From positions 198,091 through 262,090 of the forward strand of contig NZ_CDMK01000001.1 in assembly GCF_001283065.1 (NCBI RefSeq): 64,000 bases of DNA, given 5' to 3'. The notes below the pieces were generated by a model. The model was given only the letters and a program-made list of their open reading frames with translations, did no database searches and was not told the origin of the DNA. A program made the position numbers and the translations under genes. Positions 17,246-25,809 of the stretch are shown here, piece after piece. The DNA comes from Helicobacter heilmannii (GTDB lineage: Bacteria > Campylobacterota > Campylobacteria > Campylobacterales > Helicobacteraceae). Every line of letters starts with the position of its first letter. Positions within the stretch are counted from its first letter, which is position 1.

Positions 17246-18613
17246 GTGCAAGAATTAGACTTTCACAAATACGCCTCTTACTCTAAGCCCGGTCCGCGCT
17301 ACACAAGCTACCCCACCGCTGTGGAGTTTAACCCAAGCTTTCAAGAGGCAGAACTCTTAGAGGCGTTTAAGCGGGCGGACCAAAAAATCCCCTTGTCTTT
17401 GTATTTCCATTTGCCCTTTTGCAAAAGCGCATGCTATTTTTGCGCTTGCAGTGTGATCTACACGAACAGCCAAAGCAAGAAAGAACGCTACATTGGGTAT
17501 TTGGCTAAAGAGCTGGAGCTGTTAAAATTCCATCTAGACACGCATAGGGAGGTGGTGCAACTGCACTTTGGCGGGGGCACGCCCACTTTTTACAACGCCG
17601 AGCAGTTAGATCGCATCATCATAAACATTAAAGCCACCTTCCCTAATTTTTCTAAAGAGGCGGAGCTCTCTTGTGAAATCGACCCGAGGCATTTTAGTCT
17701 AGAACAAATGCAGGTGTTAAAAAAGCACGGCTTTAACCGCTTAAGCTTTGGGGTACAAGACTTTGACCCACGGGTACAAGTGGCGATCAACCGCTTGCAA
17801 GGCGTGGATTTAGTGCACGAAAAAGTGCAAATCGCGCGGGATTTTGGGATCAACTCTATTAACTTTGACTTGATTTATGGCCTGCCCTTACAGACGATCC
17901 AAAGCTTTGAAACCACCCTATTGGAGGTGTTAAAGCTCAATCCCGATCGCTTGGCGGTCTTCAACTACGCCCATGTCCCCTGGGTGAAACACACCATGAA
18001 AATCGACCCCAAAACCTTACCCAGCCCACAAGAAAAATTAGCCTTGTTGCAATTTTTGATCGGGTTTTTAAAAGAGCATGGCTATGAAATGATTGGCATG
18101 GATCACTTCGCTAAGAAAGACAACGAGCTGTATTTGGCCCTGCAAAACAAGCAACTCAGGCGCAACTTCCAAGGCTACACCACGAAAAAATTCTCCCAAA
18201 CCATCGGCGTGGGGGTTACTAGCATTGGCGAGGGGCAAGACTACTACACGCAAAACTTTAAAGACCTGAAACGCTACGAGCAGGTCCTAGATGGTGGGCA
18301 TTTGCCCGTGGAGAGGGGGGTTAGGCTGAGTAGTGAAGATCGCCTAAGAAAAGAGGTGATCATGCACCTTATGAATAACCTAGAGCTGGATTTTCACAGC
18401 ATTGAAAAGGCGTTTAACATTGACTTTAAAACACATTTTAAAGACGCACTCAGTGCCCTCAAACCCTACGAGCAAGAGGGCTTGGTGACGATCAGTGAGG
18501 GGAGGCTAAAGACCAGCCCCACGGGGGCGATGCTGGTGCGCAATTTAGCCATGGTGTTTGACGCGTATTTGGGAGCACAAAGTGGCGCACGCCGATTTAG
18601 CCAAACACTCTAG
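17246..18613 (+). CDS. hemN: oxygen-independent coproporphyrinogen III dehydrogenase (radical SAM)
   Basis: Makes protoporphyrinogen IX without oxygen in haem biosynthesis. It is 455 residues. The radical-SAM cluster motif is FCKSACYFCAC (CX3CX2C). N-terminal GPRYTSYPTA is diagnostic of true HemN and not of the HemW homologue. Further marks are HFGGGTPTF, GVQDFDPRVQ and FDLIYGLPLQT. The start is GTG 17246, two bases after the previous stop. The 3' end overlaps the following Fe-S protein gene by 32 bases. Other haem genes in the window are hemA (58101) and hemC (61500). Confidence 0.96.
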   Translation: MQELDFHKYASYSKPGPRYTSYPTAVEFNPSFQEAELLEAFKRADQKIPLSLYFHLPFCKSACYFCACSVIYTNSQSKKERYIGYLAKELELLKFHLDTHREVVQLHFGGGTPTFYNAEQLDRIIINIKATFPNFSKEAELSCEIDPRHFSLEQMQVLKKHGFNRLSFGVQDFDPRVQVAINRLQGVDLVHEKVQIARDFGINSINFDLIYGLPLQTIQSFETTLLEVLKLNPDRLAVFNYAHVPWVKHTMKIDPKTLPSPQEKLALLQFLIGFLKEHGYEMIGMDHFAKKDNELYLALQNKQLRRNFQGYTTKKFSQTIGVGVTSIGEGQDYYTQNFKDLKRYEQVLDGGHLPVERGVRLSSEDRLRKEVIMHLMNNLELDFHSIEKAFNIDFKTHFKDALSALKPYEQEGLVTISEGRLKTSPTGAMLVRNLAMVFDAYLGAQSGARRFSQTL

Positions 18614-19922
18614 TCCTTTTGATATCAATGCCTCGATTCAAGAAGTTACGCAGAAATGCGTGAAATGCGCTAAATGCGTGCCCAGTTGTACCATTTACCG
18701 GGTGCATAAGGATGAGAGCACTTCGCCTAGAGGCTTTTTAGACCTCATAGCACAGGTAAAACAAGAGAGCCTAGAGCTCGATAAGAGCCTTAAAAAAATC
18801 TTTGAAAGCTGTTTTTTATGCACCACTTGTGTGCAAACATGCCCCTTCCATTTGCCCATAGACTCGATGATTGAAAAAATCCGCCTAGAGAGCACGCACA
18901 AACACGGGATCGCTTTGCATAAAAGGGTTTATTTTTACTTGCTAAGACATCCAAGGCTCATGGACATCGTCTTTAGGCTCTGCTACGCCCTGGCCCCCTG
19001 CGCCTTTAAACAAGAGGGAGATAAGTTAAAGTGGCGTTTTAAGGGCTCTTTTTCGTGGCAAAAGCGCGCGTTTTTCCCTTTTGTGGCTAAGAGTTTTTTA
19101 CAAACTTATCAAGGCACCATCGCCCCTAAAGCTCCCCTAGAGCCCAAGGAGCCTTTAAGAAAAGTCGGGCTGTTCATTGGTTGTTTGGGTAATTACAATT
19201 ACCCCCAGGTGGGTAAAAGCCTTTTAGCTTTGCTCGACAAGCTCAATTTTAGCGTGGCGATCCCCAAACAAGTTTGCTGTGGCGCGCCGGCGTATTTCAC
19301 GGGGGATTTTACCACCGCTTGGTTTTTAGCTAAACAAAATATACAGAGCCTAGCCACTTTAGCTACTGAGGTGGAGGCAATTTTAGTGCCTGAAGCGACT
19401 TGCATTAGCATGCTTAAAAAGGACTACCAGCATTTGATCGAAAGCTTGAAAGATAGCCAAGAGCGTGTCCTTTGGACTGAAAAATTTGAAAAAGTCCAAG
19501 TCAAGTTACAAATGGCATCGCATTTTTTAGCCACACAAACGCCCTTAAGCAAGTATTTAGAAAGCAAAGCGCAAAACCCCATCAGTGTAACCTACCACGA
19601 TCCATGCCACGCGAAAAAAGTGCTTGGCATCTACAAAGAACCTAGAAGTTTGCTTAAGATCAACTACCAAATTTTGGAAATGCAAGAGAGTGACCGCTGT
19701 TGTGGTTTTGGCGGGGTTACCATGCAAAGTGAGCATTACAAACTCAGTTTAAAGGCGGGCGCGCCCAAAGCCCTAGACATTGTCGGCACGAAAGCGCAGG
19801 TGGTGAGCGCAGAGTGTTCGGCGTGTCGGATGCAGTTAAACAACATCTTAGAGCAGATCCATGCCCCCGTGCAATTCTTGCACCCCCTAGAATTGCTGGA
19901 AAAAAGTCTAAGTGGGGTGTAG
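18582..19922 (+). CDS. glpC: GlpC/GlcF-type iron-sulfur oxidoreductase subunit
   Basis: A 446-residue protein with two ferredoxin-like [4Fe-4S] motifs (CVKCAKCVPSC and CFLCTTCVQTCP) and two cysteine-rich CCG domains (CCGAP... and DPCHAKK...CCGFGG). This architecture occurs in GlpC, GlcF, LutA and HdrB-like subunits, which pass electrons from a flavoprotein to the membrane. H. pylori HP0666 is labelled glpC, but no glpA/glpB is beside it here, so glycolate or lactate oxidation is equally possible. GGGAG at 18571-18575 is six bases before GTG 18582; a TTG at 18558 is also in frame. Confidence 0.85.
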   Translation: MAHADLAKHSSPFDINASIQEVTQKCVKCAKCVPSCTIYRVHKDESTSPRGFLDLIAQVKQESLELDKSLKKIFESCFLCTTCVQTCPFHLPIDSMIEKIRLESTHKHGIALHKRVYFYLLRHPRLMDIVFRLCYALAPCAFKQEGDKLKWRFKGSFSWQKRAFFPFVAKSFLQTYQGTIAPKAPLEPKEPLRKVGLFIGCLGNYNYPQVGKSLLALLDKLNFSVAIPKQVCCGAPAYFTGDFTTAWFLAKQNIQSLATLATEVEAILVPEATCISMLKKDYQHLIESLKDSQERVLWTEKFEKVQVKLQMASHFLATQTPLSKYLESKAQNPISVTYHDPCHAKKVLGIYKEPRSLLKINYQILEMQESDRCCGFGGVTMQSEHYKLSLKAGAPKALDIVGTKAQVVSAECSACRMQLNNILEQIHAPVQFLHPLELLEKSLSGV

Positions 19923-19961
19923 CTTTCTTTTTTATAACAACACATGTTAAAAAAATTATGC

Positions 19962-19967
19962 TAGAAT
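19962..19967 (+). promoter_or_regulatory. extended -10 element for the outer-membrane protein gene
   Basis: TGC followed by TAGAAT, preceded by an A-rich stretch and about 35 bases before ATG 20003. Confidence 0.6.
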
Positions 19968-20002
19968 AGCAAGAATCATTTAACTTAAAGAAGAGGATTA
20001 CA

Positions 20003-20713
20003 ATGAATAGAAGACTTTACGCCTTTTTATCGAGTGCCATGGTTTTTGGTGCGACAGGTTTGCAGGCTGAGAGGAACGCCTGGTATGTAGGTGCAAGTTA
20101 CGAAGTCGGGCAAGTGGGGCAAACTGTAAACAACCCCAAACCCGATGATCCAGACACCTACAACTTCCCATTGTTGCCTACAGGGCATTACAGCAACTTG
20201 GCCGTGATGCAAGGTTTGGGCATCAGCGTGGGGTACAAACAATTTTTTGGCAAGAAGAAGTGGTTTGGATTGCGTTACTATGGCTTCATGGACTACGGAC
20301 ACGCGGTCTTTGGGGCAAATGAGCTCGTCCCCGGAACGCGCCCTTTTGCCAACTTGACCGACATGTTCACCTACGGCGGGGGCATCGACACGCTTTATGA
20401 TGTCATCAATAAAAAAGATGTTACTTTCGGCTTCTTTTTGGGCGCAGCGATTGCGGGTAACTCTTGGGGTAACACCACAGGTGGCACGCTCTTGGGCATT
20501 ACCTACCCCGCTAAATCCGAGCAGGTCCTAGACCCCGCCATGTTCCAGTTTCTCTTTAATTTAGGGATGCGCACCACCATCGGCAAACACCAAGAGTTTG
20601 ACTTCGGGATCAAAATCCCCACCATCAACGACTACTACTTCAATAAAAAGGCTTTGGCGTTCACTTACCGCCGTCAGTACAGCTTGTATGTGGGCTACCG
20701 CTACAACTTTTAA
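20003..20713 (+). CDS. Hop-like outer-membrane beta-barrel protein
   Basis: A 236-residue protein with a signal peptide (to about residue 22, cut near LQAER). A mature N-terminus like the Helicobacter Hop family follows (NAWYVGASYEVGQVGQ), with alternating aromatic beta strands and the C-terminal strand YSLYVGYRYNF ending in Phe, the BAM recognition signal. KKKWFGLRYYGFMDYGHA and GIKIPTIN are shared with the proteins at 27477 and 48679, so the three are paralogues. It may be a small porin. Surface role and specificity are unknown. AAGAGGA precedes the ATG. Confidence 0.87.
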   Translation: MNRRLYAFLSSAMVFGATGLQAERNAWYVGASYEVGQVGQTVNNPKPDDPDTYNFPLLPTGHYSNLAVMQGLGISVGYKQFFGKKKWFGLRYYGFMDYGHAVFGANELVPGTRPFANLTDMFTYGGGIDTLYDVINKKDVTFGFFLGAAIAGNSWGNTTGGTLLGITYPAKSEQVLDPAMFQFLFNLGMRTTIGKHQEFDFGIKIPTINDYYFNKKALAFTYRRQYSLYVGYRYNF

Positions 20714-20745
20714 TGCGAGGATACCCCTAGAACAGAAGGGGTAAA

Positions 20746-21339
20746 ATGCCAGAGACACAGCAACTACAAGCGATCTTGGAAAAGGCTTTGACCGACATCA
20801 AAGGGGTTTTAGCCTCCAGCTTTGAAGCCCACTTCAACACTCTGCTCGAAAAAGAAAAACTCCAGATTGAAAAACAATTTGCCACAAGGTTGCAAGAGAA
20901 AGATAAAAAGATCGCCAACCAGCAGAAAGCCCTCTTCGACACCACGACCAAATTAAAGGCGGTGAAAACCGAGCTAGGGCAGCTCAAACAACAGCAAAAC
21001 AACGAGAAACAAAGAAATGAGAGCCCCAAAATGGCGGGCTTAAGAGTTGCCATCGAGAACCAACAAAGATGCATCGATAAACTCAAGGCCCGTTTAAAAC
21101 AAGCGGGGCTAGAGGACGAGGGTGTGGAGGCTGAGGAGGGCAGTGCCCCCAATCTTCTAGAACTGCAGGAGCGCATCGCCCACTTGGAGCAGACCATCAA
21201 GGCACAGAACTACCACATCCAAAGCCAACGCAATTTGATCTTGGGCTATCAAGAACAATTTGAAAACACAGGCCTACCTTGGGACACCAAAGAATCTTTA
21301 AAAAACAGCCTAGAGGGTGAGAAAGAGGACAAGTCCTAG
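20746..21339 (+). CDS. predicted coiled-coil protein of unknown function
   Basis: A 197-residue, very Gln/Glu/Lys/Leu-rich protein without signal or membrane segment. Heptad-like patterns cover about residues 30-105 (EKEKLQIEKQFATRLQEKDK...) and 135-170 (LQERIAHLEQTIKAQNY), separated by an acidic Gly/Glu linker. I recognise no family. AGAAGGGG lies before ATG 20746, and the gene is 32 bases after the outer-membrane protein gene on the same strand, so it may share its transcript. Coding looks real from the amino-acid pattern and ribosome site. Confidence 0.65.
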   Translation: MPETQQLQAILEKALTDIKGVLASSFEAHFNTLLEKEKLQIEKQFATRLQEKDKKIANQQKALFDTTTKLKAVKTELGQLKQQQNNEKQRNESPKMAGLRVAIENQQRCIDKLKARLKQAGLEDEGVEAEEGSAPNLLELQERIAHLEQTIKAQNYHIQSQRNLILGYQEQFENTGLPWDTKESLKNSLEGEKEDKS

Positions 21340-21866
21340 CTTGGTGAATTAGTGCTAACCCTAGGTGCATTGCTCACTTACGGAATTTAGGGGTACAAGA
21401 TTTTGTTTAGCCAACCCCTTCAATAGGGTTGGAGGGCATGGGAAGTTTCAAGGTTAGCCAACTTGAAAGAGCTCTTTTAAGGGGGTACCTAGGGGGTTTT
21501 CATCAACTGCTTTTGAGGTTTATACTCTGCCCTTCTCACAGACCTACAAAATTCTATAAAACTTTGCAAAATCCTACAAAACCAGAATTTCTACTGTGTT
21601 CTTGTTTCATCCATGCCCGCTCTTATCAAAAAGCTCCGCTTTTGTCCTTTGATTTTCGGGAGGCAAGCAAAGCTTACAGCTTTTCGCATGGAGTCCCCAT
21701 TGGGGGTAGCAAGCGTTAATTCGACTGGAACTCTGCCTACTAAAGGCAATGCCTGTTCTAGCAAAAATTGGAGTTTGTGAGACAAAAATAAATCTATTAA
21801 AAACTTGTATAGTTTTATTGATTCTTATAGGTTCCATCTTACTGTTTCTAGCCCCCAAACTTGTAC
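21340..21866. other. gene-poor stretch with a possible IS relic
   Basis: About 530 bases between the coiled-coil gene and ccoG with no convincing gene. A short open frame at 21429-21719 has no ribosome site or family look. The minus strand of 21591-21785 holds a possible decayed tnpB tail, described separately. Small imperfect repeats of CCTACAAAA type occur at 21542-21583. Confidence 0.5.
21591..21785 (-). mobile_element. possible IS200/IS605 right-end relic (tnpB tail with hairpin)
   Basis: On the minus strand the peptide EQALPLVGRVPVELTLATP is encoded over the hairpin TGCCT-TTAGT-AGGCA (21734-21748), followed by GAGTTCC. A short stem with a CTTTAG-type loop followed by GTTC is what tnpB / omega-RNA right ends of IS200/IS605 elements show, and two other such hairpins are in this window (41833, 53082). 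No transposase core remains. Identification is by pattern only. Confidence 0.3.
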
Positions 21867-23291
21867 CTAGTGCGCCTTTTTGCTATCTTGGCTAGGTACG
21901 ATAAAAATCGTTTCTTGTTGTACAGAGATTTTGGGGTTATCCACGCTGTAAGCCTTTACCACAATTGGCAGAATTTCTTTTTTGGCATGGGTTACATCGT
22001 GTTTCTCATAGGCTTCTTTGGCGATCTTTAAAGGCATGCGCAAGATCACTACAACCTTAAGCTTGCCTTGTGGGTCGATGCTGAGCGTGTTTTTAGGGCG
22101 TACAATGCTGATGTGCGGCTCGTCCACATTAAAGGTGTAGGCGTGTGGACTGTTGCTTGTGTTTTGGAACAAAAAGACATAGCTGTTGTCTACAAAATCG
22201 TTATGGATGGCATAGAGTTGCCCCCCATGCGTGATGTCCAAGAGCATGGAAGCCTTTTTAAGTGAGCCGATAATGAGTGCTCCCATGACCACCAAGAGCA
22301 CCCCCACATAGGCGATCGTCTTTGAGCGCCATAACTTCACCTTGCTGTGTGTGTTCGTGGCGTTGGTCGAAGACCATTGGATCAAACTTGGCTTGTTTAA
22401 TTTGCCCATCGTCACCGTGCAAGCGTCCACACACTCTAGGCAGTTGATGCACTCTAATTGCATGCCCTTTCTGATGTCGATGTGAGTGGGGCAGACCAGC
22501 ACGCAATGGTTGCAACTCACGCATTCATTGGCCTTGTTACGCTTTTGGGGCAGGCTGGGGATTTTGACATTGTTCTCATCATAGATCACCCCTCCCCTTG
22601 CGTTATCATAAATGGGATTTAGTGTATTGTCATCAAAAAGCACGCTTTGCACCCGTGCATAGGGACATAGGTAGATACAAAAATGCTCTTTTGCCACCAC
22701 GATGTCAAAGAACACCACCGCGCTTAAAACCGCCCAAATACCAATGAGCAAGATATTGTCTGCTGGGTGGGCTAGGTGGTTAAAGAACTCATGGGGGGGG
22801 ACAAAGTAGAACAGCAACACCGCCATCGACACAACGGGCACGGGGGCAAAAAGGATGAGTCCAATGATCTTTTTAAGCTGGTTGCTGGGGGTTTTGGGCG
22901 TGGGGCGTTGTTTATTACTGATCTTAGCATGCAAGCCTAAAAGCTTGGTTTCGATCAAATCTCTGTGGATTGCTCTAAAAATTGTTTGCGGGCAGCCCCA
23001 TCCGCACCACACCCGCCCGAGCATGGAGGTGATAAAGAAGATAAAAATGAAGAGGAAGATCACCAAGAAGGGTAGAAGGTACATTTCTTGGGCACTGTAG
23101 ATTTTGCCAAAGAGGTGGATTTGTCTATGCTCAAAGGAGAGCAAGAACACCTGCCCTTCGCCCATGTGGATGAAGGGCACACTGATCGCAAAAATCGTGA
23201 TCGCAACCGCTGCTATGTAGCGTTTTAAACGAAAAGACTGGCGGAAATAATGGTCTTTATCCGCCCCTTTTATTGGGTTTTGTAAAACCAT
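21867..23291 (-). CDS. ccoG: cytochrome c oxidase accessory protein CcoG (FixG/RdxA family)
   Basis: Inner-membrane polyferredoxin of 474 residues needed for copper handling in assembly of the cbb3-type oxidase, the only terminal oxidase of gastric helicobacters. N-terminal membrane helices include the motif GRVWCGWGCPQTIF. A second region has LCPYARVQ. Two [4Fe-4S] motifs follow, CVSCNHCVLVCP and CINCLECVDAC. There is another helix at about 335-355 and a C-terminal immunoglobulin-like periplasmic domain. The ccoNOPQ genes are not in the window. Confidence 0.94.
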   Translation of the reverse strand: MVLQNPIKGADKDHYFRQSFRLKRYIAAVAITIFAISVPFIHMGEGQVFLLSFEHRQIHLFGKIYSAQEMYLLPFLVIFLFIFIFFITSMLGRVWCGWGCPQTIFRAIHRDLIETKLLGLHAKISNKQRPTPKTPSNQLKKIIGLILFAPVPVVSMAVLLFYFVPPHEFFNHLAHPADNILLIGIWAVLSAVVFFDIVVAKEHFCIYLCPYARVQSVLFDDNTLNPIYDNARGGVIYDENNVKIPSLPQKRNKANECVSCNHCVLVCPTHIDIRKGMQLECINCLECVDACTVTMGKLNKPSLIQWSSTNATNTHSKVKLWRSKTIAYVGVLLVVMGALIIGSLKKASMLLDITHGGQLYAIHNDFVDNSYVFLFQNTSNSPHAYTFNVDEPHISIVRPKNTLSIDPQGKLKVVVILRMPLKIAKEAYEKHDVTHAKKEILPIVVKAYSVDNPKISVQQETIFIVPSQDSKKAH

Positions 23292-23450
23292 TGTATGAAA
23301 ATCCTTGTCGGAGTGATGGGTGCATGGTAGCGAAGATTGTTTAAGGATGGTTAAATATTTTGAGGGATTTCTTAAGATTAGCTAGATTGTGTTAGAATGT
23401 ATTCCATCCATTCTTAATACTTATCCACTGATTTTTTTGGGAGGTACGCC

Positions 23451-24617
23451 ATGCGGCATTACATGCGCATCATTGTCCTTTTGGCTTTTTCGAGCTTTTG
23501 TTTGGGCGTGGCCGAGTTCTTGGTCTCTGGAATTTTGCCTAGACTTGGGGAGTTTTATGGGGTGTCGGTGGGCGAGGCGGGTAATTTGGCCACAATGTAT
23601 GCTTTAGGCGTGGTGTGTGCACCCCTAATTAGTGTACCCATCTCCCGTCTTAATTACCGCAACCAGTTCATGTTCACTTTGGGTCTGTTTGCTCTCTCCA
23701 ATGCCTTGATGTTCTTGAGCCACAGCCTTTTAAGTGCGCTCATCGCCCGCTTCATCGGGGGGCTCATGCACGGTTTATTCTTTGTAATCGCCACCATTGT
23801 GAGCATTAAGGTCGCCCCCAAGTCCAAAACCAGTATGGCACTTAGCCTCATGGCAAGTGGTCTCACCGTGGCACTGGTCACAGGTGTGCCCTTGGGGATT
23901 TTGGTGGCAAAACATTTCGGGCTTTTAGCCCCTTTTCTCTTGGTGGCGTGCATGGCGTGTTTGGCGACTTTCTTGGCGTTGTTCATCTTGCCCAAATTCA
24001 CCAGCAAACAAGCCAGCTTTAAAAATTTGGGTGTGGCGTTTCACTTCAGACCTGTGTGGCAGGGCTTTTTGGTAACTGCCTTTTCGTGTGGATCGATGTT
24101 TGTGGTCTATATCTATCTGCGGGTTTTGCTTGAAAAACATGACTTTAGTGCTGAAAGCATCACCAACATTTACCTTTACTATGGCTTGGCGGCGATGCTT
24201 GGCAACCTCTTTGGGGGTAAGCTCACAGACTTAAGGGGCTCATTTTGGGCACTGCGCCTTCTGCTTAGCATGCAAGTGCTCGCCTTGTTTGCCATGAGCT
24301 TTAGTCATCACTTGCCCAAGCCCTTTGTGGTGATCAACACCATGGCTTTTGGCTTCTTTGGCTTTGCGTGCATCGCCCCATTGAAAATGCTGAGCAGTTA
24401 CTTAGCCCGTGCCTTCACACCAGACACAACCAACAGTACCATCGCACTCAATGAAAGTTCATTCAATCTAGGGATCACTTTTGCGTCTTTAACCGGCGGG
24501 CTCGTGGCGCACTACATTAGTGTTGATGTGAATGGTATTTGCGCTTCTCTCTTTGCTTTGAGTGCCTTTAGCTTTTTGAGTTTTGGGCTCAAACAAGCCT
24601 ATTTGCAAAGGCACTAA
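23451..24617 (+). CDS. major facilitator superfamily exporter (SotB/sugar-efflux type)
   Basis: A 388-residue inner-membrane protein with 12 hydrophobic segments. The N-terminal half carries FCLGVAEFLVSGILP and a motif-A-like loop, and motif C-like glycines are in SGLTVALVTGVPLG, as in proton-coupled drug and sugar exporters. The closest match in memory is the H. pylori SotB-like protein HP1185. The substrate is unknown. GGGAGG sits seven bases before ATG 23451. It is monocistronic; the following locus is a pseudogene. Confidence 0.88.
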   Translation: MRHYMRIIVLLAFSSFCLGVAEFLVSGILPRLGEFYGVSVGEAGNLATMYALGVVCAPLISVPISRLNYRNQFMFTLGLFALSNALMFLSHSLLSALIARFIGGLMHGLFFVIATIVSIKVAPKSKTSMALSLMASGLTVALVTGVPLGILVAKHFGLLAPFLLVACMACLATFLALFILPKFTSKQASFKNLGVAFHFRPVWQGFLVTAFSCGSMFVVYIYLRVLLEKHDFSAESITNIYLYYGLAAMLGNLFGGKLTDLRGSFWALRLLLSMQVLALFAMSFSHHLPKPFVVINTMAFGFFGFACIAPLKMLSSYLARAFTPDTTNSTIALNESSFNLGITFASLTGGLVAHYISVDVNGICASLFALSAFSFLSFGLKQAYLQRH

Positions 24618-24635
24618 AAGTGTCAGGGAGTCGAT

Positions 24636-25739
24636 TTGAAAAGAATCATCGCAAACGCTTCTATCCTCACTAAAAACCGGGGTTGGGGTTTACACCCTAG
24701 CCGTGCTCCAAGCCCTCGAAGAGCACTTCAAAGATAGAAAAGACATCGAAATCAAACTATACGCCAATGGCAAGCTCTGCAGCTTGCAAGACTTGCACAT
24801 AAAAGCCCCTCCCTCCTCTAGACCTTCTCTTTTTTCATGTTTTAGTTGGTCGGCTTTAGTTGGTCGGCTTAAGGGGGGTTTTAAGTTTATTCAAGCAGTT
24901 GTGCACCCAAAAAAGGGTATCTGTGGCTCAAATACCGCCTTGTCTAGCCTTTTTTGATGCGCCGCCACCTAGAGTGCCTAAAATTGCCTCTCTTTGATCT
25001 TTATGTGGACCTATTTTTCATGGGGCCTCCTTTAAAAGCCCGCAAGGTTTTAGACTGTGTACACGATGTGCCCCTATGCGATGAGCAGAGTTGCTGCACC
25101 AAGGGCGAGCACCAAGTGCTCTTTGCTCACTACACGGCACAACGCCTGCTAGAATACGACGAGCTGATTTGTTTCGCTGAATGGGTGAAAGCGGGCTCCC
25201 CTACCACCCAACTTGGGAGAGTTTATTTTGGTTGTCGGGGCCAAGACAAAGCGTAAAAATGTGGCGGGCTTGATCGAAGCCTTTAAACTCTTAGATGAGC
25301 CCTTGCAAGAACGCTTTAAAATTGTGCTCACGGGGGCAGATTTTGATTTGAGTCCTAGAAGCCAAGCTCAACCAACCATTCATCATCAATTTAGGCTATG
25401 TAAGCGATGGTTTGTTACAGGCACTGTGTTCCCATGCCAGCTTGCTGTGGTGGGGAGTTTAGCAGAGGGGTTTGGCTTGCCCATGGTAGAAGCCATGCGC
25501 GCCTCTTGTGTGGTCTTGGCCAGCAATGTCTTTTGTATGCCCGAGATTTTAGGTGATGCGGGGATTTATTGCGACCCCTACAACCCCATAGACATCGCCA
25601 AGCGATTAGAAATTGCCCTCACACCGATGAAGCTTTACGCCAAGAGTGTATCGCCAAAGGCTTAAAGCGTTCTAAACTCTTTGACTTTAAAGAGAGCATG
25701 CGAAAACAGATAAAGGTCGTGGAGAGGATGTTAAATTAG
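24636..25739 (+). pseudogene. family-4 type glycosyltransferase, decayed by several frameshifts
   Basis: Translated pieces in all three frames line up as one GT-B glycosyltransferase. Start TTG 24636 (GGGAG upstream) gives KRIIANASILT. An extra A in a run of five near 24673 breaks the frame; after it VGVYTLAVLQALEEHF continues. A 14-base tandem duplication (24841-24868) breaks it again. ARKVLDCVHDVPL, ILVVGAKTKRKNVAGLIEAF and GSLAEGFGLPMVEAMRA are clear donor-domain motifs, and the true end is ERMLN at 25739. At least five frame changes are needed, so it is inactive. The original job was probably surface polysaccharide or LPS. Confidence 0.88.
24841..24868 (+). repeat. 14-base tandem duplication in the glycosyltransferase relic
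   Basis: TTTAGTTGGTCGGC occurs twice head to tail. Fourteen is not a multiple of three, so the duplication itself shifts the frame. Confidence 0.9.
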
Positions 25740-25780
25740 TCTATTAGGGCTTAAAAAAGCCTATTTTCACCAAAAATAGC

Positions 25781-25786
25781 TATACT
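25781..25786 (+). promoter_or_regulatory. -10 element for the ABC-F gene
   Basis: TATACT preceded by AGC, 24 bases before the ATG at 25810; AGGA is the ribosome site. Confidence 0.5.
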
Positions 25787-25809
25787 CAGCCCAAAAACAC
25801 AGGATCACG

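Noticed and set aside
21429-21719. 96-codon plus-strand open frame in the gap before ccoG
   Set aside because: No ribosome site, unnatural composition, and it overlaps the possible IS tail on the other strand.
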